Source: Peptoclostridium acidaminophilum DSM 3953 (GTDB taxonomy: Bacteria > Bacillota > Clostridia > Peptostreptococcales > Peptostreptococcaceae). From it: 64,000 nt of DNA. Position numbers and translations under genes: made by a program. The notes under the pieces were generated by a model. That model saw nothing but the letters and a program-made list of their open reading frames with translations. It ran no database searches and had not been told where the DNA came from. Location of the stretch: the NCBI RefSeq assembly GCF_000597865.1, contig NZ_CP007452.1, positions 937,183 through 1,001,182 of the forward strand, read 5' to 3'. Below are positions 57,899 through 64,000 of this stretch, piece by piece (positions within the stretch are counted from its first letter, which is position 1; each line of letters starts with the position of its first letter).

Positions 57899-58351
57899 TT
57901 GAGCAGTTGTATAAATGGCATTGTTGTCGAAAAATCTGCTGACAAGGCCATAGTGAGCATAGTGAGACATTCCGCGTGCGCAGGATGCGGGGCTTGTGGA
58001 ATGGCAAGTGAAAGCTCTAAAGTGAAAATCGAAGCCATAAACACAGTAGATGCGAATGTAGGCGAACTCGTCAGCATAGACATGAAAAACCCGGATGTGC
58101 TTAAAGCGGCCTTCATAGCATACGGCATACCTCTTCTTGTGCTCATAGCAGGGGTGCTCTCTGCAAGTGCAGCGCTGAGTACGCTTGGATACAAGGGTGA
58201 TTCAGAGGTCGCAGCAGGAATGGTTTCGCTGCTGCTGACAGGCGCAGCGTATCTGATTATAAGGAAAAATGAAGACAAAATAGGAAAGCTTATCGGATAC
58301 AATCCTGCCATAACGGAAGTGTTAAAAGGCTCGGAAATAAAAATTCAATAG
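57899..58351 (+). CDS. rseC: RseC/MucC-family SoxR-reducing-system-like membrane protein
   Basis: 150 residues. An N-terminal Cys-rich region (CACAGCGACG-like: SACAGCGACGM, Cys28, 31, 34) precedes two membrane helices (IAYGIPLLVLIAGVLSAS and VAAGMVSLLLTGAAYLII). RseC is part of Rnf-linked SoxR reduction in enterobacteria; in clostridia the gene often accompanies Rnf or ApbE genes, not seen here. TTG at 57899 follows AGGTGA; GTG at 57890 is inside the ribosome site. Nine bases after csoR, so they form an operon. Confidence 0.85.
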   Translation: MSSCINGIVVEKSADKAIVSIVRHSACAGCGACGMASESSKVKIEAINTVDANVGELVSIDMKNPDVLKAAFIAYGIPLLVLIAGVLSASAALSTLGYKGDSEVAAGMVSLLLTGAAYLIIRKNEDKIGKLIGYNPAITEVLKGSEIKIQ

Positions 58352-58355
58352 CAGG

Positions 58356-58384
58356 TTTAAAGCAAGTGCAAAATGGTATATAAT
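58356..58384 (+). promoter_or_regulatory. Promoter of 6S RNA
   Basis: TTTAAA (58356-58361), 17-base spacer, consensus TATAAT (58379-58384). Start predicted near 58391. Confidence 0.65.
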
Positions 58385-58390
58385 ATAGTA

Positions 58391-58596
58391 GAAACCACCT
58401 GGAATGTTCGATAGGCTTTCTTTAAATTCAACCGACACTATTTTTACGGGAGCCAGAGTTCGCTAAGGTATGTCATGCCCTTTTTATAGGGGAAGGCAGA
58501 AAATGGCGGCACGGCACCCACCTGAGTTATCTCGGGTGTGAATTTATTAAAGCCGCGGCATTTCGGGTGAAGGATTCCTTAAAGGGGTCCTTTTTT
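58391..58596 (+). ncRNA. ssrS: 6S RNA
   Basis: About 180-205 bases. It folds into the 6S shape: closing stem CACCTGGAATG (58396-58406) with CATTTCGGGTG (58559-58569), 11 bp including G-U; GGCTTT (58414-58419) with AAAGCC (58549-58554); AAATTCA (58424-58430) with TGAATTT (58539-58545); then a central bubble whose 3' side has the small hairpin CACCTGAG-TTAT-CTCGGGTG (58519-58538); and a terminal stem-loop. 6S RNA mimics an open promoter and binds the housekeeping RNA polymerase. Position just after aspS (plus csoR-rseC) matches Bacillus bsrA. No known riboswitch fits. Confidence 0.87.
58570..58596 (+). terminator. Terminator of 6S RNA
   Basis: AAGGATTCC, loop TTAAA, GGGGTCCTT (58570-58592) with two G-U pairs, then TTTTTT. 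Confidence 0.85.
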
Positions 58597-58629
58597 ATGT
58601 GAACAAAACTACTCTCTAGCGGTGATGAC

Positions 58630-60054
58630 ATGGAAAAGATGGGACTCGATTTTGAAGGAAAAGAGCATAAGTATATACAGGTATACAAGAGCATAAAAAA
58701 GCTCATACTCGAAAATAAACTCAAAAAACATGAAAAGTTGCCTCCCATAAGAAAATACGCACAGCAGCTCGGGGTCAACAACAGCACAATAGTAAAGGCA
58801 TATGAGCTCCTTGAAAGCGAAGGCTATGTATACAAGATTCTCGGCAGCGGGACTTATGTGAGCGAGCTCTCCCTATTCGACGAGAATACGGTCATAGAGC
58901 ACACGGATAAGGTGATAGGGTTCCATCAGGGCAATCCGTCATCGGACATATTTCCTGTCGAGGATTTCAAAAAAGCCATAGATATGGCGCTAAAAAAGGA
59001 AGGCGCCAGCATATTCAACTACAGCGAGGGGCTAGGGTACAACAACCTGAGAAAAAAATTGTGCGATTACATGAAGAGTATGGGGATAGAGTCGAATCCG
59101 GACAGGATACAGATAATATCGGGAGCCCAGCAGGGCATAGACACAATATGCAAGTCCATGGTGAACTATGGCGACATAGTTTTTGTAGAAGAGCCAACAT
59201 ACAACGGTGCGTTGGAGGCCTTCAGAAACAAGGGCTCGAAGATAATAGGCATACCCATGCTGCACGATGGCATAGACATTGGGATATTAAAGCTTAAGCT
59301 CGAAAAAATAAGGCCCAAGCTCATGTATGTCATGCCAAATTTCCAGAATCCAACGGGAATATCGTATTCAAGCAAAAAGAAGCTTCAGTTGCTTGAGCTT
59401 GCCAGAGAATACGATTTCTATATAATCGAGGATGATTTCATAAGCGACTTTAAATTTGAGTCTGAAGACAACACTACATTGAGGTCCCACGACAAATATG
59501 ATAAAGTAATCTATATAAAGAGTTTTTCAAAGATACTCATGCCTGGACTTCGCATAGGCTTCATGGAGGTGCCTTCAGATATTCTAAACAGGGTGATCTG
59601 GGCAAAATACTCAAGCGACATATCAACATCAAGCCTGGTGCAAAGGGCCCTGTATTACTACATGAAGTACTTCAAGTGGAGCCCGAATCTAAAAATTATA
59701 GAAAATGCATATACAGAAAGGTTTGAAGCCGCAAAAGAAGCGATTGACGAAATGCTCGGGGGCAGGCTTGACTTTGTAATGCCAAAGGGCGGAATAAACT
59801 TTTTCCTGGGACTTCCAAAAGGCTATTCGGCTGCTGATTTCAGGGATTACATGCTCGAGCACGGAGTGCTGATAATGCCCGGAAGCTATTTTTATGACAA
59901 TCCAATGGATGACCGTTTTTTCAGGATAAACATAGCATCCACGGGAATAAATGAGATACGAGAAGGAATAGGAGCAATATCCGAAAGACTTGATGATTTT
60001 CTCGAGAAATACAAAAATCGCATACATTTCAGAAACAACGAGATATTTTTTTAA
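58630..60054 (+). CDS. MocR-type GntR/aminotransferase fusion regulator
   Basis: 474 residues. N-terminal GntR winged helix (IKKLILENKLKKHEKLPPIRKYAQQLGVNNSTIVKAYELLES, about 15-60) joined to a class I aminotransferase-like domain with the PLP lysine in KSFSKILMPGLRIGF. MocR proteins (PdxR, GabR, TauR) use PLP to sense PLP or amine substrates. There is no target gene directly beside it, so the regulon is unknown. GGTGATGAC precedes the ATG. DUF896 follows after 20 bases. Confidence 0.9.
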   Translation: MEKMGLDFEGKEHKYIQVYKSIKKLILENKLKKHEKLPPIRKYAQQLGVNNSTIVKAYELLESEGYVYKILGSGTYVSELSLFDENTVIEHTDKVIGFHQGNPSSDIFPVEDFKKAIDMALKKEGASIFNYSEGLGYNNLRKKLCDYMKSMGIESNPDRIQIISGAQQGIDTICKSMVNYGDIVFVEEPTYNGALEAFRNKGSKIIGIPMLHDGIDIGILKLKLEKIRPKLMYVMPNFQNPTGISYSSKKKLQLLELAREYDFYIIEDDFISDFKFESEDNTTLRSHDKYDKVIYIKSFSKILMPGLRIGFMEVPSDILNRVIWAKYSSDISTSSLVQRALYYYMKYFKWSPNLKIIENAYTERFEAAKEAIDEMLGGRLDFVMPKGGINFFLGLPKGYSAADFRDYMLEHGVLIMPGSYFYDNPMDDRFFRINIASTGINEIREGIGAISERLDDFLEKYKNRIHFRNNEIFF

Positions 60055-60074
60055 TGTGCAAACAGGAGGAGATT

Positions 60075-60248
60075 ATGGTAACTGAAGAAAAAATCGCCAG
60101 GATTAACTACTTGGCAAAAAAATCAAAGGATCAGGGACTTACTGACGCAGAAAAACAGGAGCAAGCAAAGCTTAGAGCCGAGTATGTCAGCGCTGTCAAA
60201 GCAAATCTGAAGAGCCAGCTGGATTCGATCAAAATAGTTGAGCAATAA
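60075..60248 (+). CDS. DUF896 (YnzC-like) small protein
   Basis: 57 residues, two-helix hairpin: IARINYLAKKSKDQGLTDAE then KLRAEYVSAVKANLKSQLD, the DUF896 pattern. In B. subtilis a homologue (YneA-operon YnzC) is SOS-linked; the function is unknown. ATG at 60075 follows AGGAGGAG by 3-5 bases. Confidence 0.9.
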   Translation: MVTEEKIARINYLAKKSKDQGLTDAEKQEQAKLRAEYVSAVKANLKSQLDSIKIVEQ

Positions 60249-60283
60249 GACACAACAATATAAATAATTATGGGGGGATAATA

Positions 60284-60742
60284 GTGGCTGAAAGAAAGTA
60301 CGTAATATTCAAAATAAAAGATGAGGAATACGGCGTAGACATCATGAAGGTCAAAGAGGTCAGCGAATTCAAAAAGAGCACAAGCATACCAAATTCACCT
60401 TCTTTTGTAGACGGAATAATCAATCTCAGAGGGGACATAACTCCCATAATAAGCCTTAAGAAGAAATTCAACATACCTGTTGAAAAGGGCTATGATGACA
60501 GCAGCAGAATAATAGTTGTCAACATGAACGACAAGCTCGTTGGATTTGCCGTTGACGAAGCTTCACAGGTTATATCTATAGACGACTCTAACATCGATCC
60601 CCCGCCAGAGATAGTTACAGGTCTCGACAGAAGATATATAAATGGAATCGGCAAGCTGCAGAACAGGATAGTTATAATACTTGACTTGGAACAGGTGCTC
60701 AGTGAGCGCGAGCAGACCGAAATAAGCGAAATTTATGCATAA
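60284..60742 (+). CDS. cheW: CheW-type signalling adaptor
   Basis: 152 residues, double SH3-like CheW fold: YVIFKIKDEEYGVDIMKVKEV, IPNSPSFVDGIINLRGDITPIISL, and C-terminal IGKLQNRIVIILDLEQVLS. It normally bridges chemoreceptors to CheA. No other chemotaxis gene is in the window, so this is an orphan copy. GTG start with GGGGGG upstream; own terminator after it. Confidence 0.92.
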   Translation: MAERKYVIFKIKDEEYGVDIMKVKEVSEFKKSTSIPNSPSFVDGIINLRGDITPIISLKKKFNIPVEKGYDDSSRIIVVNMNDKLVGFAVDEASQVISIDDSNIDPPPEIVTGLDRRYINGIGKLQNRIVIILDLEQVLSEREQTEISEIYA

Positions 60743-60769
60743 AGATTGTCATCTGACAATCTTTTTTTT
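60742..60769 (+). terminator. Terminator after cheW
   Basis: AAGATTGTCA-TC-TGACAATCTT (60742-60763) followed by TTTTTT. Confidence 0.9.
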
Positions 60770-60834
60770 CGGGACGCATGCAGCAAAGACTAACCAATCT
60801 ATCCGAAATTTGGATTAAATGGGAAGTTGGTACC

Positions 60835-60862
60835 TTGTAAAATAAACATGCATAGTGATAAT
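60835..60862 (+). promoter_or_regulatory. Promoter of the degS-degU-like operon
   Basis: TTGTAA (60835-60840), 16-base spacer, GATAAT (60857-60862). The first gene starts about 42 bases later. Confidence 0.45.
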
Positions 60863-60904
60863 ATATAGTATAGTTAAAAAATATTCAATTACAGGATGGT
60901 AAGA

Positions 60905-62035
60905 ATGCCCACCGACGAAATAAAAAGCTTTGACTTTGATATAAAAAATGTTCTTGATGGGGTTGTCCAGTCGATTCAAAATGGGCAAGATGAGATATTT
61001 GAAATATCAGAGAATATAAGACGCGATTGCGAGGATTCAAAGGTCCAGCTTGAAAAACTCAAAAAAGACATATCCAGGGTCATTACGGAAGTTGAACTGC
61101 TAACGATTGAGGAAAAAAAAAGCAGGAGAAAGCTTCTGGATGTAAGCAGGAGATTCGGCGCCAATTCAGAGGAGCAAATTAAGCGTGCATATGAAGAGGC
61201 TAACGAGTGCCAAATAAGGCTTTCAATCAAAGCTGAGGAGGAAAAAAACCTGATAAAGACGCGCAACGAGCTTGAAATCAGGATGAAGAAAAATTCTCAG
61301 ATGCTTGAAAAGGCTGAAAGCTACATGAGCAAGATGGCTAGTGTGACAGACTTTCTTGTTGCAGATCTTAGCGGCGTAAAGGATACAATCGAATTGCTCG
61401 AAGACAAAAACAGCATAAACGTGAGAATTATAAGGGCGCAGGAAGAGGAACGCAGCAGGATAGCAAGAGACATTCATGACGGGCCTGCTCAGAGCGTTGC
61501 TTCGCTCATAGTCAAATCAGAGATAATTTTAAAGCTGCTTGACCGAGACAGGGAGCTTGTCAAAAAAGAAATAGAGTCGATGAAAGGACAGCTAAGGGAC
61601 ACACTTCGCGAAATCAGAAGGGTGATGTATGACCTTAGGCCTGCATCGCTCGATGAACTCGGGCTTTTGCCTACAATAAAGAGACTCATATCAGACCTTG
61701 AGAATGAAAGAGGAGTAGATATTGAACTTATTGCACTGGGTGAAAAGCAAATAACTTCTCCTATTGTAAGGCTCACGGTATACAGGGTTATTCAGGAATC
61801 GCTCATAAACGCATGCAAGTACTCAGGTGGCGGCAGGATAGTGGTAAGGATAGACATACAGGACAATTATATTTCCGGAATAATACAGGACTTTGGAATA
61901 GGATTTGATCCTCAGAAGCAGTCTGGTTTTGGAATAGGTTCCATGAAAGAACGAATGCAGCTTATTGGAGGCAAGATAGGAATTGAATCTGTTGCAGGAA
62001 AAGGCACCAGGGTGGATTTTTTCTCTTTTGAATAA
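60905..62035 (+). CDS. degS: DegS-like cytoplasmic sensor histidine kinase
   Basis: 376 residues without membrane segments. A long coiled-coil sensor region (about 10-150) is followed by a HisKA_3 dimerisation domain with His191 in RIARDIHDGPAQSVASL and an HATPase_c domain (YRVIQESLINACKYSGGG, IQDFGIGFDP, GFGIGSMKERMQLIGG). This is the DegS architecture of Bacillus. ATG at 60905 follows AGGA by 8 bases; ATG at 60896 overlaps the ribosome site. The response regulator follows 11 bases downstream. Confidence 0.92.
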   Translation: MPTDEIKSFDFDIKNVLDGVVQSIQNGQDEIFEISENIRRDCEDSKVQLEKLKKDISRVITEVELLTIEEKKSRRKLLDVSRRFGANSEEQIKRAYEEANECQIRLSIKAEEEKNLIKTRNELEIRMKKNSQMLEKAESYMSKMASVTDFLVADLSGVKDTIELLEDKNSINVRIIRAQEEERSRIARDIHDGPAQSVASLIVKSEIILKLLDRDRELVKKEIESMKGQLRDTLREIRRVMYDLRPASLDELGLLPTIKRLISDLENERGVDIELIALGEKQITSPIVRLTVYRVIQESLINACKYSGGGRIVVRIDIQDNYISGIIQDFGIGFDPQKQSGFGIGSMKERMQLIGGKIGIESVAGKGTRVDFFSFE

Positions 62036-62046
62036 GGAGGTAGACT

Positions 62047-62703
62047 ATGAAGGAAAACATTAATGTCATGATTGTAGATGACCATGCCCTTATGAGAGAG
62101 GGTATTGCAAGAATACTAGAGCTCGAAGAGAATATTAGCGTAGAGGATACGGCTTCTGACGGAAACGAAGCAATTTCAAAATTCAAGAAGGGTTCATTCG
62201 ATGTAATACTTTTGGATATAAACATGCCCAACATGAACGGTATTGAGACACTCAGGAAGCTGCGGGACATGGATTCCTCGGTGAAAATCATAATGCTCAC
62301 AGTATATGATGCAAGAGAATATCTTATAGAAACGCTTAATCTGGGCGCCAACGGATATATGCTTAAAGACGCTGATTCAGCAAGCCTTGTTTCAGCCATA
62401 GTGAACGTGTACAACGGGGGCACATATATACATCCAAGCCTTGCAGGAGAACTCCTTAAGGAAATCAACAAGAAAAAAGACAAGAGCAGCATGAAAAATG
62501 GCATAGAGAGCCTCACCAAGAGGGAGTATGAGGTGCTGCTTCTCATAGCTGAAGGACTGAGCAACAAGGATATTTCAGAAAAGCTGGTAATCAGCGAAAA
62601 GACTGTAAAGAACCATGTATCCAGCATACTTAGAAAGCTTGATTTGACAGACAGAACTCAGGCTGCAATATATGCATACAGACACAATGTCAAAAAATTC
62701 TAA
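62047..62703 (+). CDS. degU: DegU-like NarL-family response regulator
   Basis: 218 residues. Receiver domain with Asp11-Asp12 and phospho-acceptor Asp57 in LLDINMPNMNG, then a LuxR-type helix-turn-helix (LTKREYEVLLLIAEGLSNKDISEKLVISEKTVKNHVSSILRK). Partner of the adjacent kinase. In Bacillus DegU controls exoenzymes, motility and competence; targets here are unknown. AAGGAGG precedes the ATG; followed by a terminator. Confidence 0.92.
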   Translation: MKENINVMIVDDHALMREGIARILELEENISVEDTASDGNEAISKFKKGSFDVILLDINMPNMNGIETLRKLRDMDSSVKIIMLTVYDAREYLIETLNLGANGYMLKDADSASLVSAIVNVYNGGTYIHPSLAGELLKEINKKKDKSSMKNGIESLTKREYEVLLLIAEGLSNKDISEKLVISEKTVKNHVSSILRKLDLTDRTQAAIYAYRHNVKKF

Positions 62704-62728
62704 AGGACGTCCAAAGGACGTCCCTTTC
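62702..62728. terminator. Terminator between degU and the rubrerythrin-like gene
   Basis: AAAGGACGTCC (62702-62712), loop AAA, GGACGTCCCTTT with one bulged C. It lies between convergent genes. GGACGTCC is itself palindromic and appears twice, once per arm. Confidence 0.78.
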
Positions 62729-62749
62729 ACTATTACATATGGAACTATA

Positions 62750-63247
62750 TTAGAATGGGGCAAAGCTTTGGTCGAACCAGTTTTGCTCCATTGCTTTTTT
62801 GTATTCCTCGTAGAAGGCTTCTCTGTGCTGGATTTCCCAGCTTTCAAGGTTGGCGAGCAGTTTCTTGGCCCTGGGGTTTGTAACGCTTTTGGAGGCGCTG
62901 TGATAAAACTGGGCGAAGTCATTTTCAATAAGATATGCCATACGCAGTATCGTAATATCAGATATATCATACTCTAGATTGACGCTCTGGGCTTCTATGT
63001 CTGTATAGAGTTTTTCTGCGCACGGTTCACATAAATCCAAGTCCAATTCTTCCCAGTCTCCTGTTTCGAGGAGAGTTTTATGATACTGCTCCAGCAGCTT
63101 GTAGTGTTTTTCTTCAACTCCAGCAAGGTTTTCAAATATTGCTTTGACTCTGGGATTTTTCACCTTGCCCATGTTTGAGATATAAAATTCCTGTCCCTTC
63201 TGTTCCATTTCCATGGCAAACTTAAGTATATCAAGCGTCTTTTTCAT
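62750..63247 (-). CDS. Rubrerythrin-like ferritin-fold diiron protein
   Basis: 165 residues. Four-helix bundle with diiron ligands: Glu in AMEMEQKGQEFY, EEKHYKLL (ExxH), Glu in AYLIENDFAQFY and ESWEIQHREAFY (ExxH). There is no C-terminal rubredoxin domain, so it is the erythrin-only type; probably peroxide reduction or iron handling in an anaerobe. ATG at 63247 follows AAGGAGG by 7 bases; a longer ORF to 63319 would include the ribosome site. Confidence 0.88.
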   Translation of the reverse strand: MKKTLDILKFAMEMEQKGQEFYISNMGKVKNPRVKAIFENLAGVEEKHYKLLEQYHKTLLETGDWEELDLDLCEPCAEKLYTDIEAQSVNLEYDISDITILRMAYLIENDFAQFYHSASKSVTNPRAKKLLANLESWEIQHREAFYEEYKKAMEQNWFDQSFAPF

Positions 63248-63393
63248 TGCAATTCCTCCTTGTGGTATTGTTTTTTCTGGATTTTTGATATAAACCTCTT
63301 GTATTTTTGTTACCCACAAAGAATGCTTTGAAACTTAATCGAAAATTCTAAAAATTGCCGCGCTATCTGCTAAGGAAGAATAAGGAAATAAAA

Positions 63394-63419
63394 AAGGCTA
63401 TTGAAAAATCAATAGCCTT
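63394..63419 (-). terminator. Terminator overlapping the end of the penicillin-binding protein gene
   Basis: AAGGCTATTGA, loop TTTT, TCAATAGCCTT on the minus strand (63419-63394), then TTTTATTT. The first arm encodes the last codons and the TGA stop. Confidence 0.88.
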
Positions 63420-64000
63420 CTGGCACTGGAGAATTGTTTTGAGGCGGCTTGCTGTTGCCATTTCCATGTCCATTGCCGTTATTATTGTTGTTGTCATTGC
63501 CCAGCCATTCTTCAACCTGATCTTCCCACTCGGCTTCGTCAGGAGACGGTTCAGCAGTGATGCCGTCAGATGGCTGTTCCTCCACAGGTTCTGCAGGGGC
63601 GGTGTAATGGCTAAGACTGCAGTAACTCTTTGGTTCTGTGCCGCTGGCAAAAACCTCCGATTTGACATGGCCGCTGCAACTTGAAGCAGCAAGCTTGCCT
63701 GAAACAGTACATATGCTTACTTTTACAATTCCGTCAGGCTGATCAAACTGCTTTGATGGAAGCCCGCTGTGAACCTGTGACATAATCTTGCTCCAGAGCA
63801 TCGCAGACATCTTGCTGCCTGTAGAAAGCTCCCGCGGCAGGTCGGAGCCTATCCATGTGGCGCCCACATAATAAGGAGTGTAGCCCACAAACCATGCGTC
63901 ATAGTTGTTTGAAGTAGTACCGGTTTTACCTGCTACAGGCATGTTTGAAAGCTTTGCCCTTGAGCCTGTTCCGTCCTCGACTACAGACTTCATGAGGTCC
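63409..64000 (-). CDS. Class A penicillin-binding protein (PBP1A-like), C-terminal part
   Basis: Only the last about 197 residues are in the window; the gene continues beyond base 64000. The transpeptidase KTG motif is in VAGKTGTTSNNYDAWFVGYTPYYVG, and the preceding MKSVVEDGTG is typical of glycosyltransferase/transpeptidase PBPs. After the catalytic domain comes an acidic, Pro/Glu-rich linker and a low-complexity Asn/Gly tail (NDNNNNNGNGHGNGNSKPP), likely extracytoplasmic and disordered. Catalytic Ser and SxN motifs lie outside the window. Confidence 0.9.
   Translation of the reverse strand, partial: DLMKSVVEDGTGSRAKLSNMPVAGKTGTTSNNYDAWFVGYTPYYVGATWIGSDLPRELSTGSKMSAMLWSKIMSQVHSGLPSKQFDQPDGIVKVSICTVSGKLAASSCSGHVKSEVFASGTEPKSYCSLSHYTAPAEPVEEQPSDGITAEPSPDEAEWEDQVEEWLGNDNNNNNGNGHGNGNSKPPQNNSPVPEGY

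Noticed and set aside
57514-58311. 265-codon minus-strand open frame opposite csoR and rseC
   Set aside because: The plus strand has two well-supported genes with ribosome sites; the antisense product is Ser/Thr-rich and begins inside the palindromic promoter region.
58391-58596. Riboswitch controlling the MocR-type gene
   Set aside because: The fold, the central-bubble hairpin, its own terminator and synteny with aspS match 6S RNA better than any metabolite riboswitch I know.
61962-62627. 221-codon minus-strand open frame opposite degU
   Set aside because: A mirror of the response regulator gene; no family motifs.
62702-62728. Repeated palindrome GGACGTCC as a possible operator
   Set aside because: The two copies pair with each other to form a hairpin between convergent genes, so a terminator explains them.

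Overview
The window is chromosomal DNA of an anaerobic, spore-lineage Firmicute of the class Clostridia. The evidence is a SCIFF precursor peptide with its radical-SAM/SPASM maturase next to yajC and secDF, a Bacillus/Clostridium-type recJ-apt-rel-dtd-hisS-aspS-6S RNA order, a T-box leader, a PyrK/PyrD-type dihydroorotate dehydrogenase, a SpoIID-domain protein, oxygen-sensitive Fe-S and radical enzymes, intrinsic terminators with long U tracts, strong AGGAGG-type ribosome sites and heavy use of AGA/AGG and ATA codons. The species cannot be settled from sequence alone; an amino-acid-fermenting relative of Peptostreptococcaceae/Peptoclostridium would fit.

Layout. 1-5.3 kb: the end of nnr, a YprB-like exonuclease and a UvrD-like helicase. 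The last two are divergent and their shared upstream region is split by an intact IS605-type element (tnpA, tnpB, both end hairpins, probable omega RNA). 5.4-11.5 kb: a SIMPL-domain protein, a small coiled-coil ORF, then an Ile T-box leader in front of ilvN-ilvC-ilvD-ilvB. 11.5-12.7 kb: asparaginase on the minus strand, with a separate terminated leader or small RNA upstream. 13-17 kb: iscS-thiI-membrane protein-cvfB-cyclophilin. 17-20 kb: a flavin oxidoreductase, a DUF1294 protein and a degenerate GGDEF protein. 20-26 kb: pyrBICFKDE behind a PyrR-type attenuator. 26-33 kb: phosphodiesterase and NAD kinase (minus), a pseudouridine synthase, acpP, a LacI-family regulator, a YigZ protein, a CoA-binding protein, nadE and yebC.

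33-41 kb: aspartate 4-decarboxylase, ruvAB, DUF2905, a SPOR-SpoIID protein, queA, tgt, yajC. 41-45 kb: scfA (SCIFF), scfB, a gamma-carbonic-anhydrase-like protein, secD, secF. 45-58 kb: a UbiB-family kinase, recJ, apt, rel, dtd, an MBL hydrolase, hemZ, hisS, aspS. 57.5-64 kb: csoR and rseC, 6S RNA, a MocR-type regulator, DUF896, cheW, a DegS/DegU-like pair, a rubrerythrin-like diiron protein (minus) and the end of a class A penicillin-binding protein (minus).

How the genes fit together: most of the window is core metabolism and information processing in long co-directional operons. Branched-chain amino acid synthesis is controlled by tRNA-Ile charging, pyrimidine synthesis by UMP through PyrR (encoded elsewhere), and RNA polymerase globally by 6S RNA. 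IscS probably feeds sulfur to ThiI; QueA and Tgt make queuosine; YajC, SecD and SecF serve protein export. The accessory content is the IS605 element, the SCIFF ranthipeptide pair and a few small ORFs and RNAs that an ORF caller would miss.
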